Source: Flavobacteriaceae bacterium
GTDB taxonomy: Bacteria > Bacteroidota > Bacteroidia > Flavobacteriales > Flavobacteriaceae
Reading direction: 5' to 3'
Length of the DNA: 36,368 nucleotides
Assembly: GCA_027066745.1 (NCBI GenBank)
Contig: JAMONB010000245.1
Location: 1 to 36,368 of the forward strand
Below the pieces are notes generated by a model. That model searched no databases. It was not told the origin of the DNA and was given only the letters and a program-made list of their open reading frames with translations. Made by a program: the position numbers and the translations under genes. The first letter of the stretch is position 1, and the number at the start of each line of letters is the position of its first letter. Below are positions 1 to 7,718 of this stretch, one piece after another.

Positions 1-55
1 TGACTAAGTTTCTTATATTTACCCATACTACAAAGATAGGCAAAGCCATCAGAAC

Positions 56-1012
56 ATGACCACCTGCAAAGCAGGTGGTTTTATAAGGAAAAATAAAGAA
101 AAAGCATCACTCTTTGGTGTACCGACATCTGATATTGATTTAACCATTCGAACTGCAATGACTGGATATAATGCTGGAAGTTTCTTGACGGAAGACGGAG
201 AAGATTATGCCATAATGCTGAGCTTACCAATTAATAAAAAACGAGATTTTACTGATTTAAGTAAAATTTATGTAGAAAGTATGCTGGGTGAATTTATCCC
301 TTTAAATCAATTAGCAAAAATTGAATTCAACACCAATAAAGGAACAATCACACATTATAACACCACACGTTCTGCAACAATAGGAGCAGATATCGCAAAA
401 GGTGAAAATGTAGCAGATTTAACCAATGCTATTAAAGAAAAATTAAATAAATATAATTTCCCTAAAGGCTATAGTTTTATCATAGCAGGAGAAAGTGAAA
501 ATCAAAAATCAGCATTTGGAGCATTAGCACAATCCGCTTTAATTGCTTTTATAGGTATTTTGTTAGTGTTGCTTTTACAGTTTAAGTCTATAAAACAAAC
601 ATTTATTGTGTTTGCAGCAATTCCGTTAGCATTTACAGGAAGTATATATATGCTAATGATTACAGGAACACCATTTTCATTTATGGCATTTATAGGTTTA
701 ATTGCCCTAATGGGAATAGTGATAAACAACTCAATAATTTTAATAGATTTTGCTAATAAATTACGTGATGAAGGAAAATCAATTTTTAATGCTTTGTTAG
801 AAGCTGGTCAAGTACGATTTACACCAATACTAATAACATCTTTAACAACCATTTGTGGTTTATTACCATTAACACTACAAGGAACAGAGCTGTGGAGCCC
901 TTTAGGCTGGACTATTATTGGTGGATTAACACTTTCCACTTTATTAGTTTTATTAATAATACCAGCATTATACGTGCTATTTACAAAAGAAAAAACAGAA
1001 ACAATTAAATAA
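56..1012 (+). pseudogene. RND efflux pump inner-membrane subunit, C-terminal third only
   Basis: The 318 residues match the C-terminal part of an AcrB/HAE1-type RND transporter, a proton-driven exporter of the inner membrane that works with a periplasmic adaptor and an outer-membrane channel. From about residue 15 (NKEKASLFGVP) it follows the periplasmic DC subdomain, including the usual G-x-x-x-P-L stretch (GEFIPLNQLA). Membrane helices 8 to 12 follow from about residue 155, with the family-typical GIVINNSIILIDFAN and RFTPILITSLTT segments. A full RND protein is about 1000-1050 residues, so roughly 70% of the gene, including the catalytic Asp pair in TM4, is absent. The first ~14 residues look unrelated, and their codons run through a perfect palindrome (59-79) that resembles a mobile-element end. 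The ATG at 56 is therefore probably artificial. I read this as a gene cut by an insertion; the 5' part may lie beyond the left edge. Confidence 0.85.
59..79. repeat. Perfect 9-bp palindrome at the break of the RND gene
   Basis: Two 9-base arms (59-67 and 71-79) are perfectly complementary around an AAA loop and are followed by TTTT. Subterminal hairpins of this kind are what single-strand (Y1/HUH) transposases of the IS200/IS605 and REP families recognise. The position, exactly where RND homology begins, suggests the end of such an element. On its own it could also act as a terminator. Assignment to an element family is inference. Confidence 0.5.
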
Positions 1013-1019
1013 ATATAAA

Positions 1020-1439
1020 ATGAAAAAAATAATAATTATTGCAATACTATTTATTAGTGGAAATCTAATTGCACAAACAGGAACAATTGAACTAACAGTA
1101 TCAGGAATTAATCTTAAAAAAGGAAAGAATATTAAGATTGCTATTTATGATGAAGTAGGTTTCTTAAAAGAAATTAAAATTCAAAAAATAATTCAATCAA
1201 AAGGGAAAGAAATAACAATTGAATTGGATGATATTGAAGTTGGGAAATATGCCATTGGTGTATTTCAAGATGAAAATTCAGATGGTGAAATGAATACCAA
1301 TTATATGGGTAAACCAAAAGAGTTAAATGGTTTTTCAAATGATGTAAAAGGCAATTTTGGTCCACCTGATTTTAATGATGCTTCTTTTGATGTTCTTAAT
1401 GACAAAAGCACCAAGTTAGTTATTCATTTAATGAAGTAA
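1020..1439 (+). CDS. DUF2141 family secreted protein
   Basis: This is a 139-residue protein with an N-terminal signal peptide (hydrophobic residues 4-17, likely cleavage after LIAQ near residue 19). The mature part is a small beta-rich domain carrying the DUF2141 signature: GKYAIGVFQDENSDGEM, then a YMGKPKELNGFSND and GNFGPPDFNDASF block near the C-terminus. The biochemical role of DUF2141 is unknown; members are exported proteins common in Bacteroidota. The gene starts 7 bases after the RND fragment stop and is probably co-transcribed with whatever now drives that fragment. Length is normal for the family. Family assignment is firm; function is open. Confidence 0.88.
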   Translation: MKKIIIIAILFISGNLIAQTGTIELTVSGINLKKGKNIKIAIYDEVGFLKEIKIQKIIQSKGKEITIELDDIEVGKYAIGVFQDENSDGEMNTNYMGKPKELNGFSNDVKGNFGPPDFNDASFDVLNDKSTKLVIHLMK

Positions 1440-1475
1440 AGCAAGATTGGAAAGGTTATTAAGTACAACACAACT

Positions 1476-1483
1476 TAATTTTG
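1476..1483 (+). promoter_or_regulatory. Candidate -7 element (TAATTTTG) for the redox operon
   Basis: The octamer matches the Bacteroidota -7 consensus TAnnTTTG and lies 24 bases before the ATG at 1508. A TTG at 1447-1449 is somewhat farther than usual for a -33 element. A 7-bp inverted repeat (AGTACAA 1462-1468, TTGTACT 1481-1487) overlaps the element and could be an operator. Confidence 0.45.
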
Positions 1484-1507
1484 TACTGTAATTAAAAATA
1501 CAGAAAA

Positions 1508-2899
1508 ATGAATATTATAGTTTTAAACGGAAGTCCACACGGACAAAAAGGAATTACAGCTCAATACACACAGTATTTAGAAATAAAATTTTCTGAATAC
1601 AATTTTGAAACAATCGAGATTTCTCGAAAAATCAATAGATTAGAAAAAAACGAAAAGTATTTAGTTAGCATAATAAATAAAATGGTAGAAGCAGATGTTA
1701 TAACTTGGGCTTTCCCAGTATATACGATGCTTGTTCCTTCTCAACTAAAACTTTTTATAGAGTTGTTGTTTAAGCAAAATGCACAAGAATTATTGCAAGG
1801 TAAAATAGCTACAGGAATTTCATCATCAGCTAATTTTTATGACCATACTGCACATAATTATATGCACGAAATTTCTTCTGATTTAGGATTGCGATATGTA
1901 AGGGGTTTTTCAGCAGAAATGAATGACATTCTTTCGAAAAAAGGACAAAATAACTTTTTAGGATTTGCAAAAGATTTTTTCTGGAAGGTAAATGAAAATG
2001 ATATTATAGAAGATAGAATTATTTCAAAAATTGATTGGAAATCAACAGATATGCATTCAATAGAAATACCTAAAAAGATTACTAAAACAGGGAACAAAAA
2101 AATAGTAATTGTAAGTGATGCTGATGTTGAAGATCAAAATTTAATTAAAATGATACGTTTATTTGAAAACCAAGTTTCACATCCTGTTGAAATTATAGAA
2201 CTTGGTAATACCAAAATTAAAGGCGGATGCATTGGATGTTTAAAATGCGGTGATGGTGATGCTTGTTTTTATAAAGATGAATATGCTGATGCTTTTTCTA
2301 AAGTTAGAAAAGCAGACATTGTTATATATGCTGGAGCAATAAAAGATAGATATTATTCTGCAAGATTTAAAAAATTTATCGATAGATATTTTAGCAATGG
2401 ACATCGGAATGTGTTAAGTGCTGGACTTTTAGGGCATATAGTTTCTGGACCTTTAAACCAAATAGCAAATATGCGAGAAACTTTAGAAGCACATATAGAA
2501 GTTTCTCATTGCCATAGATTGGGAATAGTCTCTGATGACAATTTGGATGCTAAAATGATAGGAAAACACATAAATAATATGGTTAAAACTGTTGAACATT
2601 GGGTTGCTAATGAAGAATGGACAACTGGACAGACTTTTCTGGGAGTTGGTGGTCATAAGGTATTTAGAGATTTAGTATATCATTATCGTGGTGTTATGAC
2701 AGCAGACTATAAGTTTTATAAAGAGAAAAAACTATTAGATTTTCCAACACGAAATTTTTCACAAAGGCTATTTGGATTTTTACTATTAACAATGAAAAAG
2801 ATATTTAAATTGAAATTAAAACCAAAAGAAATGAATGAGCAAAGATTAAAACCATTTAAAAATTTATTAGCAAAAGAACAGTTAGCCATTAACAACTAA
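1508..2899 (+). CDS. Tandem flavodoxin-fold NAD(P)H-dependent oxidoreductase
   Basis: The 463-residue protein contains two flavodoxin-like folds in tandem. The first starts at residue 1 with the FMN-phosphate loop LNGSPHGQKG (6-15) and a WAFPVY segment near residue 67. The second begins near residue 197 (KKIVIVSDAD) and holds a GGCIGCLKCGDGDAC cysteine cluster (C241, C244, C247, C253), as in the NADPH-dependent FMN reductase (iron-sulfur flavoprotein-like) group, followed by the usual substrate-edge motif KADIVIYAGAIKDRYYSARFKKF. The C-terminal ~100 residues are basic. Single-domain relatives are about 180-230 residues, so this looks like a fused duplication. It is the first gene of a tight unit with the small membrane protein and the MDR oxidoreductase. 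The substrate is unknown; quinone, nitro or azo compounds are plausible by family. Confidence 0.82.
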   Translation: MNIIVLNGSPHGQKGITAQYTQYLEIKFSEYNFETIEISRKINRLEKNEKYLVSIINKMVEADVITWAFPVYTMLVPSQLKLFIELLFKQNAQELLQGKIATGISSSANFYDHTAHNYMHEISSDLGLRYVRGFSAEMNDILSKKGQNNFLGFAKDFFWKVNENDIIEDRIISKIDWKSTDMHSIEIPKKITKTGNKKIVIVSDADVEDQNLIKMIRLFENQVSHPVEIIELGNTKIKGGCIGCLKCGDGDACFYKDEYADAFSKVRKADIVIYAGAIKDRYYSARFKKFIDRYFSNGHRNVLSAGLLGHIVSGPLNQIANMRETLEAHIEVSHCHRLGIVSDDNLDAKMIGKHINNMVKTVEHWVANEEWTTGQTFLGVGGHKVFRDLVYHYRGVMTADYKFYKEKKLLDFPTRNFSQRLFGFLLLTMKKIFKLKLKPKEMNEQRLKPFKNLLAKEQLAINN

Positions 2900-2903
2900 G
2901 AAT

Positions 2904-3110
2904 ATGAAAACACAACAAGACGATTTAAGTAAGCCATTAACCATAATATCGAGTATAATACCACCAATCGGGTTTTTCTTATTTTTTAAATATAGAGAAA
3001 AAGCACCAAATAAAGCAAAAAAAGCCTTTGGAGCTGGGTTAATAGGAATTCCTATAGGATTTGTAATGGGACAATATATCTTTCCATTTTTAAAAAATTT
3101 AATACTTTAG
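2904..3110 (+). CDS. Small two-helix membrane protein
   Basis: A 68-residue protein with two predicted membrane helices (about residues 12-28 and 42-65) joined by a basic loop (KYREKAPNKAKKA). It lies 4 bases after the preceding reductase stop and 3 bases before the next start, so it is almost certainly translated as part of the same mRNA. The overall pattern, a charged N-terminus with Pro-Pro-Ile-Gly-Phe in helix 1 and glycine-rich helix 2, recalls small uncharacterised membrane proteins of Flavobacteriaceae. I do not recognise a function; an anchoring role for the neighbouring reductase is speculation. Confidence 0.6.
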   Translation: MKTQQDDLSKPLTIISSIIPPIGFFLFFKYREKAPNKAKKAFGAGLIGIPIGFVMGQYIFPFLKNLIL

Positions 3111-3113
3111 TTT

Positions 3114-4106
3114 ATGAAGGCATTAATGCAAATTGGTTACGGAAGTTTAAAAGAAAACTTACAAATACAAGAAGTAGAAATCCCTAAAATATCTTTAAAT
3201 GAAGTATTGATAAAGGTTCATTCTGCAAGTATCAATCCACACGATTATAAGATAGTTTTAGGGGAGTTTAAAAAAATGGAGAAGTTGAGTTTTCCTACTT
3301 CTGTGGGAAGTGATTTTAGTGGAACAATAATTGAAGTTGGTAAAAACATTGATCATTTTGTAATTGGAGATGAAGTTTTTGGTACTTCTCACGGTACAAT
3401 AGCAGAATTTTGTAAAGCAGATGTATCAACAATATCATTAAAACCAAGAAATAGTTTATTTAACGATATTTCTGTATTACCTGTTGTTGGTATGACTACA
3501 ATACAATCATTTAACCGAATTGGTGGTATTAAAAAAGGAGACAAAATATTAATTCACGCAGGTTCTGGTGGTGTTGGAACTTTCGCCATTCAATATGCAA
3601 AATCAAAAGGAGCGTTTGTTTATACGACAACAAGTGCACAAAATTCTGAATGGGTCAAAAAATTAGGTGCTGATGTAGTTATTGACTATAAAAAAGAAAA
3701 CTATTTAGATATTTGTTCTGATATAGATATTGTATTTGATACCCTTGGAAATCAATATACTTTTGACGCTTTTAAAATAATTAAACAAGGCGGAAATGTG
3801 ATAAGCTTACTTCCAGCAGAAATAAATAAACAAGTAGCCAAAGAATTCAGAATTCCAAAACTTATTGCTTTCTTTCTGTCCTTAAAACCAAGTAAAATTA
3901 AAAAATTGGTTAAAGATAAAAATGCTACTTATGAATTTATTTTTATGCGTCCTAATCAATTATTTTTATTAGAAATTAGTAATTTAGTTAAAAATAATAG
4001 GATAAAACCCATTATAGAAAAAGTCTTTGAATTGAATAATTCAATAGATGCATTTGAACATTTGGCAAAAGGACATACAAAAGGAAAATTAGTCATTAAA
4101 ATTTAG
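3114..4106 (+). CDS. Zinc-less MDR family quinone/alkenal oxidoreductase
   Basis: This 330-residue medium-chain dehydrogenase/reductase has an N-terminal GroES-like domain (SINPHDYKIVLGE, then GSDFSGTIIEVG) and a Rossmann domain with the nucleotide-binding loop HAGSGGVGTFAIQYAKSKGA at about residues 144-163. The C-terminal half closes with the family-typical HLAKGHTKGKLVIKI. The cysteine/histidine ligands for catalytic zinc are absent, which places it with NAD(P)H quinone reductases and related enone reductases rather than alcohol dehydrogenases. It reduces a conjugated or quinone substrate using NAD(P)H by family knowledge; the exact substrate cannot be read from sequence. Its position after a flavodoxin-fold reductase suggests a shared detoxification or redox-stress role. 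Confidence 0.85.
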   Translation: MKALMQIGYGSLKENLQIQEVEIPKISLNEVLIKVHSASINPHDYKIVLGEFKKMEKLSFPTSVGSDFSGTIIEVGKNIDHFVIGDEVFGTSHGTIAEFCKADVSTISLKPRNSLFNDISVLPVVGMTTIQSFNRIGGIKKGDKILIHAGSGGVGTFAIQYAKSKGAFVYTTTSAQNSEWVKKLGADVVIDYKKENYLDICSDIDIVFDTLGNQYTFDAFKIIKQGGNVISLLPAEINKQVAKEFRIPKLIAFFLSLKPSKIKKLVKDKNATYEFIFMRPNQLFLLEISNLVKNNRIKPIIEKVFELNNSIDAFEHLAKGHTKGKLVIKI

Positions 4107-4411
4107 AATATTCTATAGAAGATAAACCTATACAAATTTACAATTAGCTAAAGCCTCCACTCTATCTGAAATGTAAAAAAGACACCTTCCTTGCATTATA
4201 TACCAGATACATCAAAGACATAAAAAAGATAAATATATCTTCACTATCTGATATAGTTAATGGAAGATGACTGGTTAGAATAAATCGGAGAATAAACAGA
4301 TTCTGTATCACCATAAAACCAGAACAATTAGAATACAGAAGCATTTAATCTCAATATCTAAATCACAGATGAGTATTATTCTGTATCTTCACCAAAATTT
4401 TTATAAAAATT
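4107..4411. other. Intergenic stretch of about 300 bases, no gene seen
   Basis: A short palindrome (AGAATATTCT) follows the preceding stop. Farther on there are small inverted repeats (for example AAGATA-AATA-TATCTT) and a repeated TTCTGTATC motif close to the desaturase start. The only open frame (- strand, 60 codons) has the composition of chance translation. No clear TAnnTTTG element is found, although the desaturase promoter must lie here. Confidence 0.5.
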
Positions 4412-5341
4412 ATGGATTTAACCAACCCTTTAATATATGGAGGACCTGCATTTATCGCATTTATTTTATTAGAATTGGCCTATAGTAAAACACATGATAA
4501 TAAGGATTTATATGAATGGAAAGACTTATTTGCAAGTGGTGCCATGGGTATTGGCTCAGCAATTATTGCTCCTTTAGTAAAACTAATTTTTGCTGTTGTT
4601 TTATTTAAATTTTCATATGAATTATTCAACCCTTTAGTTGATGGTGTTCGTACAAATATACTAGGTTATAAATCATTTGGTTGGGCTTGGTACATATGGT
4701 TAATTTGTCAGTTACTTGATGATTTTGCTTATTATTGGTTTCATAGAGCTAATCATGAAATTCGTGTTTTTTGGGCAGCTCATGTTGTACATCATTCTTC
4801 AGACAATTATAATTTAGGTACAGCTATTAGAAATGGATGGTTTACCGTATTGTATAAACCTTTTTTTTACATGTGGATTCCTGCTTTAGGATTTCATTAT
4901 GAGATGTTAGTTTTTTGTCTAGGAATTGAAGCTCTTTGGCAATTCCAACTGCATACCAAATACGTACCTAAATTAGGTTTTCTTGACAAGTTTTTAAATA
5001 CGCACATGCAACACCAAGTCCATCATTCAAAAAATATTGAATACATGGATAAAAATCATGGCGGCTATTTAAACCTTTTCGATAAACTATTTGGGACCTG
5101 GAAAGGATATGATGACACTATTGAAATAGAATTTGGAGTTACGCATCCACCAGAATCATACAATCCTCTAGTCATATTAACTCATGAATATGGTGATATT
5201 TGGAAAGATGTAAAAAAGGCAAAAACCTTTAAAGAACGCTTTATGTATGTATTTGGACCTCCTGGATGGAGTGTAGATGGCAGCTCACAAACCATAAAAC
5301 AAATTCAGCGAGAAATGAAAGCTGAAAGTCAAAAAAAATAA
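4412..5341 (+). CDS. Sterol desaturase / fatty acid hydroxylase superfamily protein
   Basis: A 309-residue integral membrane di-iron enzyme. All three histidine boxes are present: HRANH (H111, H115), HVVHH (H124, H127, H128) and HMQHQVHH (H198, H201, H204, H205), which bind the iron pair in this superfamily. Hydrophobic segments near residues 8-22, 45-70, 92-110 and 150-175 give the membrane core. Such enzymes use O2 to hydroxylate or desaturate lipid chains or sterol-like rings; in Flavobacteria they are often linked to carotenoid or lipid modification, but no such genes lie nearby. Length is normal for the bacterial group. It stands alone, with its stop only 3 bases from the stop of a convergent gene. 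Confidence 0.9.
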   Translation: MDLTNPLIYGGPAFIAFILLELAYSKTHDNKDLYEWKDLFASGAMGIGSAIIAPLVKLIFAVVLFKFSYELFNPLVDGVRTNILGYKSFGWAWYIWLICQLLDDFAYYWFHRANHEIRVFWAAHVVHHSSDNYNLGTAIRNGWFTVLYKPFFYMWIPALGFHYEMLVFCLGIEALWQFQLHTKYVPKLGFLDKFLNTHMQHQVHHSKNIEYMDKNHGGYLNLFDKLFGTWKGYDDTIEIEFGVTHPPESYNPLVILTHEYGDIWKDVKKAKTFKERFMYVFGPPGWSVDGSSQTIKQIQREMKAESQKK

Positions 5342-5344
5342 TAA

Positions 5345-5698
5345 TTAACTGTATTTTTTTCGTAATTTCACTTTTTGATATTCCCTTTGCAAAACATAGT
5401 ATGTCGATTTTTGAGCTATTAGTTCAATAGTATCACTCTTCTGAATAACAATTTTTTGCTCTGCAACATCTATGCGATACAATAACTGTAGGTAGCCATC
5501 AAAATTATTTATTAAAAGATGATAAATTTGCTGATATATTACTTTGATTAAATCTTCTGGTACAATAAATTCATCAAACTCAATGACTAATCCACTTAAT
5601 TCAAAATCTTTCTGAAGTTGCTGTATAACTTCAACATAAAGGTTATTTTCAGAAATTTTATAAATAAATTCTAATACATTTATACCATTCAAATTCAT
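5345..5698 (-). CDS. Unrecognised small cytoplasmic protein
   Basis: A 117-residue protein without signal peptide or membrane segment, rich in Ile, Leu, Gln, Val and Tyr. It appears mostly helical at first (VLEFIYKISENNLYVEVIQQL) with a beta-prone C-terminal part (LLYRIDVAEQKIVIQKS) ending in a basic tail (REYQKVKLRKKYS). It is convergent with the desaturase gene and divergent from the DsrE gene. Frame quality and codon use match the neighbours, and the overlapping frames are closed, so I regard it as a real gene. I recognise no domain and assign no function. Confidence 0.65.
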   Translation of the reverse strand: MNLNGINVLEFIYKISENNLYVEVIQQLQKDFELSGLVIEFDEFIVPEDLIKVIYQQIYHLLINNFDGYLQLLYRIDVAEQKIVIQKSDTIELIAQKSTYYVLQREYQKVKLRKKYS

Positions 5699-5771
5699 CT
5701 AACGAATTTAACCTAAAATAGTATTACTTTCTACCATATATTTTGTAATATTATTCTCTAATTTTTATATA

Positions 5772-6317
5772 ATGAAAAGAATAATAGCACTGCTATTTTT
5801 ATTGAGCTTCTCTTCTATCAATGCTCAAGAAACAGCGACTAAAATGGGACCTATACTTGAAGACTTTGGACAAGTGTTTCAAATCGAAAATCCTGAATTA
5901 CTTTTAGACAAAGACAAGGTTTACAAGGTTATTTTTGATATATATACAGACCCGTCAAAAAAAGAAGGTCAAATAAACCCTTTACTCAATACAGTAGCTA
6001 GGTATTTAAATATGCATGCCCAACATGGAGTTTCTGCCGAAAATATGAAAACAGTTATCATCCTTCATGGTGCTCCAACAAAAAGCACATTGAATGCTAC
6101 AGCCTATAAAAAGAAGTATAGTACCGAAAATTCGAATACTGAATTGATGTCTGCACTTAATAATGTAGGCGTAGAAATATTTGTTTGCGGACAATCATAT
6201 TTGGCAAGCGGATTTGAATTAGAAGATAAATCATCTGATGTAAAACTAGCGTTATCAGCTTTAACAGCTTTGGTGAAATTTCAAAGTGAAGGTTATGAAT
6301 TAATCTCATTCAATTAA
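5772..6317 (+). CDS. Secreted DsrE/DsrF-like protein
   Basis: A 181-residue protein with a Sec signal peptide (residues 1-18, ending SINAQ). The mature domain follows the DsrE-like alpha/beta fold: YKVIFDIYTD near residue 51, KTVIILHGAPT at 93-103, and NNVGVEIFVCGQSYLASGF at 131-148. It contains one cysteine, C139, at the position where DsrE family proteins can carry their sulfur-relay cysteine. Periplasmic relatives of unknown role are common in Bacteroidota. The stop codon overlaps the rmuC start by one base (TAATG), so the two genes are translationally coupled although their functions have no obvious link. A lone cysteine could mean thiol relay or simple metal/thiol binding. Confidence 0.8.
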   Translation: MKRIIALLFLLSFSSINAQETATKMGPILEDFGQVFQIENPELLLDKDKVYKVIFDIYTDPSKKEGQINPLLNTVARYLNMHAQHGVSAENMKTVIILHGAPTKSTLNATAYKKKYSTENSNTELMSALNNVGVEIFVCGQSYLASGFELEDKSSDVKLALSALTALVKFQSEGYELISFN

Positions 6318-7645
6318 TGGAACAGTATTTCATCTTCTTTATCATATTCATTATCGCATTATTGATCGGAGCTTATATAGGAAAACTTGTAACTAAGGTA
6401 TCCTCTGAAAAGGAAAAGTCAAGTCTACAAGAGCGAAACGCAGTATTATTAGAAACGAAGACTACCGCTGAAAAAACCATCTATCAATTGCAATTAGAAC
6501 ACCGAGAGCTCCAAACTGAAAAAGAGAATCTTATCCGTGTAAACATTCAACAAGACGCTGCCATAAAAGGGTTAAATGAGAAATTAACGACTCAAAAACA
6601 AGATTTAGAGAATATTCAAGAAAAATTCACCAAAGAATTTGAAAATTTAGCCAATAAAGTATTGGAAGAAAAATCTGTGAAATTTACAGAACAGAATAGA
6701 GAAAATATCAAACAAATTTTAACTCCCTTACAAGATAAAATTAAGACTTTTGAAGACAAAGTAGATAAAACACACAAAGAAAGTATTGATTATCATGCCG
6801 CTTTACGTCAACAAATAATTGGTTTAAAAGAGTTAAATGAACAAATGAGTAAAGAGGCTCTTAACTTAACCCGTGCTCTAAAAGGAGATAGCAAAACACA
6901 AGGGAATTGGGGTGAATTAATTCTAGAACGTGTGCTTGAAAAATCTGGATTAGAGAAAGACAGAGAATATGTCTTAGAAAAAAGTTTTAATACTGATGAT
7001 GAAAATAAAACCAGACTCAGACCAGACGTTATTATAAATTTACCAGACGGTAAAAAAATGATTGTTGATTCAAAAGTATCTTTAACTGCCTATGAACAAT
7101 ATGTAAATAGTGAGGATGAATCAATAAAATCTCAATTTTTAAAAGATCATATCAACTCCTTAAATAGACATGTTACACAGTTGAGCGATAAAAAATATGA
7201 AGATATTTATGAAATAGAATCGCCAGATTTTGTACTATTATTTGTACCCGTAGAACCTGCATTTGCAGTTGCCATAAACAATGACAATCAACTGTACAAT
7301 AAAGCATTTGAAAAGAATATTGTAATTGTTACACCTTCTACCCTATTGGCTACACTCCGTACTATTGATAGTATGTGGCAAAATGAAAAACAGCGTAACA
7401 ATGCGGTTGAAATTGCCCGTCAAGCTGGTGCCTTATACGATAAATTTGAAGGTTTTGTAATTGATTTGACCAAAGTTGGTAAGAAAATGGACGAAGCAAA
7501 AAGTGAATATAAAGGAGCAATGAATAAGTTGGTAGAAGGTCGTGGAAATTTAATTACCTCTGTAGAGAAAATAAAAAAACTAGGAGCAAAAGCAAAAAAA
7601 TCTTTACCACAAAATATTATTGAAAGAGCCAGCGAAGAAGATTAA
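6317..7645 (+). CDS. rmuC: DNA recombination protein RmuC
   Basis: The 442-residue protein has an N-terminal membrane helix (residues 4-22), a long coiled coil (about 30-185) and the RmuC nuclease-like domain. Core motifs are QGNWGELILERVLEKSG (195-211) and RPDVIINLPDGKKMIVDSK (235-253), which supply the PD-(D/E)XK-type residues E200, D237, D251 and K253. RmuC proteins limit sequence inversions between short repeats and have been linked to phage defence; direct nuclease activity is inferred for the family. Length and architecture are normal. It overlaps the upstream DsrE gene by one base and ends 73 bases before the peptidase gene. Confidence 0.95.
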   Translation: MEQYFIFFIIFIIALLIGAYIGKLVTKVSSEKEKSSLQERNAVLLETKTTAEKTIYQLQLEHRELQTEKENLIRVNIQQDAAIKGLNEKLTTQKQDLENIQEKFTKEFENLANKVLEEKSVKFTEQNRENIKQILTPLQDKIKTFEDKVDKTHKESIDYHAALRQQIIGLKELNEQMSKEALNLTRALKGDSKTQGNWGELILERVLEKSGLEKDREYVLEKSFNTDDENKTRLRPDVIINLPDGKKMIVDSKVSLTAYEQYVNSEDESIKSQFLKDHINSLNRHVTQLSDKKYEDIYEIESPDFVLLFVPVEPAFAVAINNDNQLYNKAFEKNIVIVTPSTLLATLRTIDSMWQNEKQRNNAVEIARQAGALYDKFEGFVIDLTKVGKKMDEAKSEYKGAMNKLVEGRGNLITSVEKIKKLGAKAKKSLPQNIIERASEED

Positions 7646-7718
7646 CAATAAAACATGTAACATCTTTAAAACAATCACTACTAATCAATTAATAATAACA
7701 ATAAAATAAATTTATACA

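Noticed and set aside
4162-4344. A 60-codon open frame on the - strand in the gap before the desaturase gene
   Set aside because: Composition is that of translated A+T-rich spacer (many Phe, Leu, Ile, Ser), with no motif, no promoter-like element and no neighbour in the same unit.
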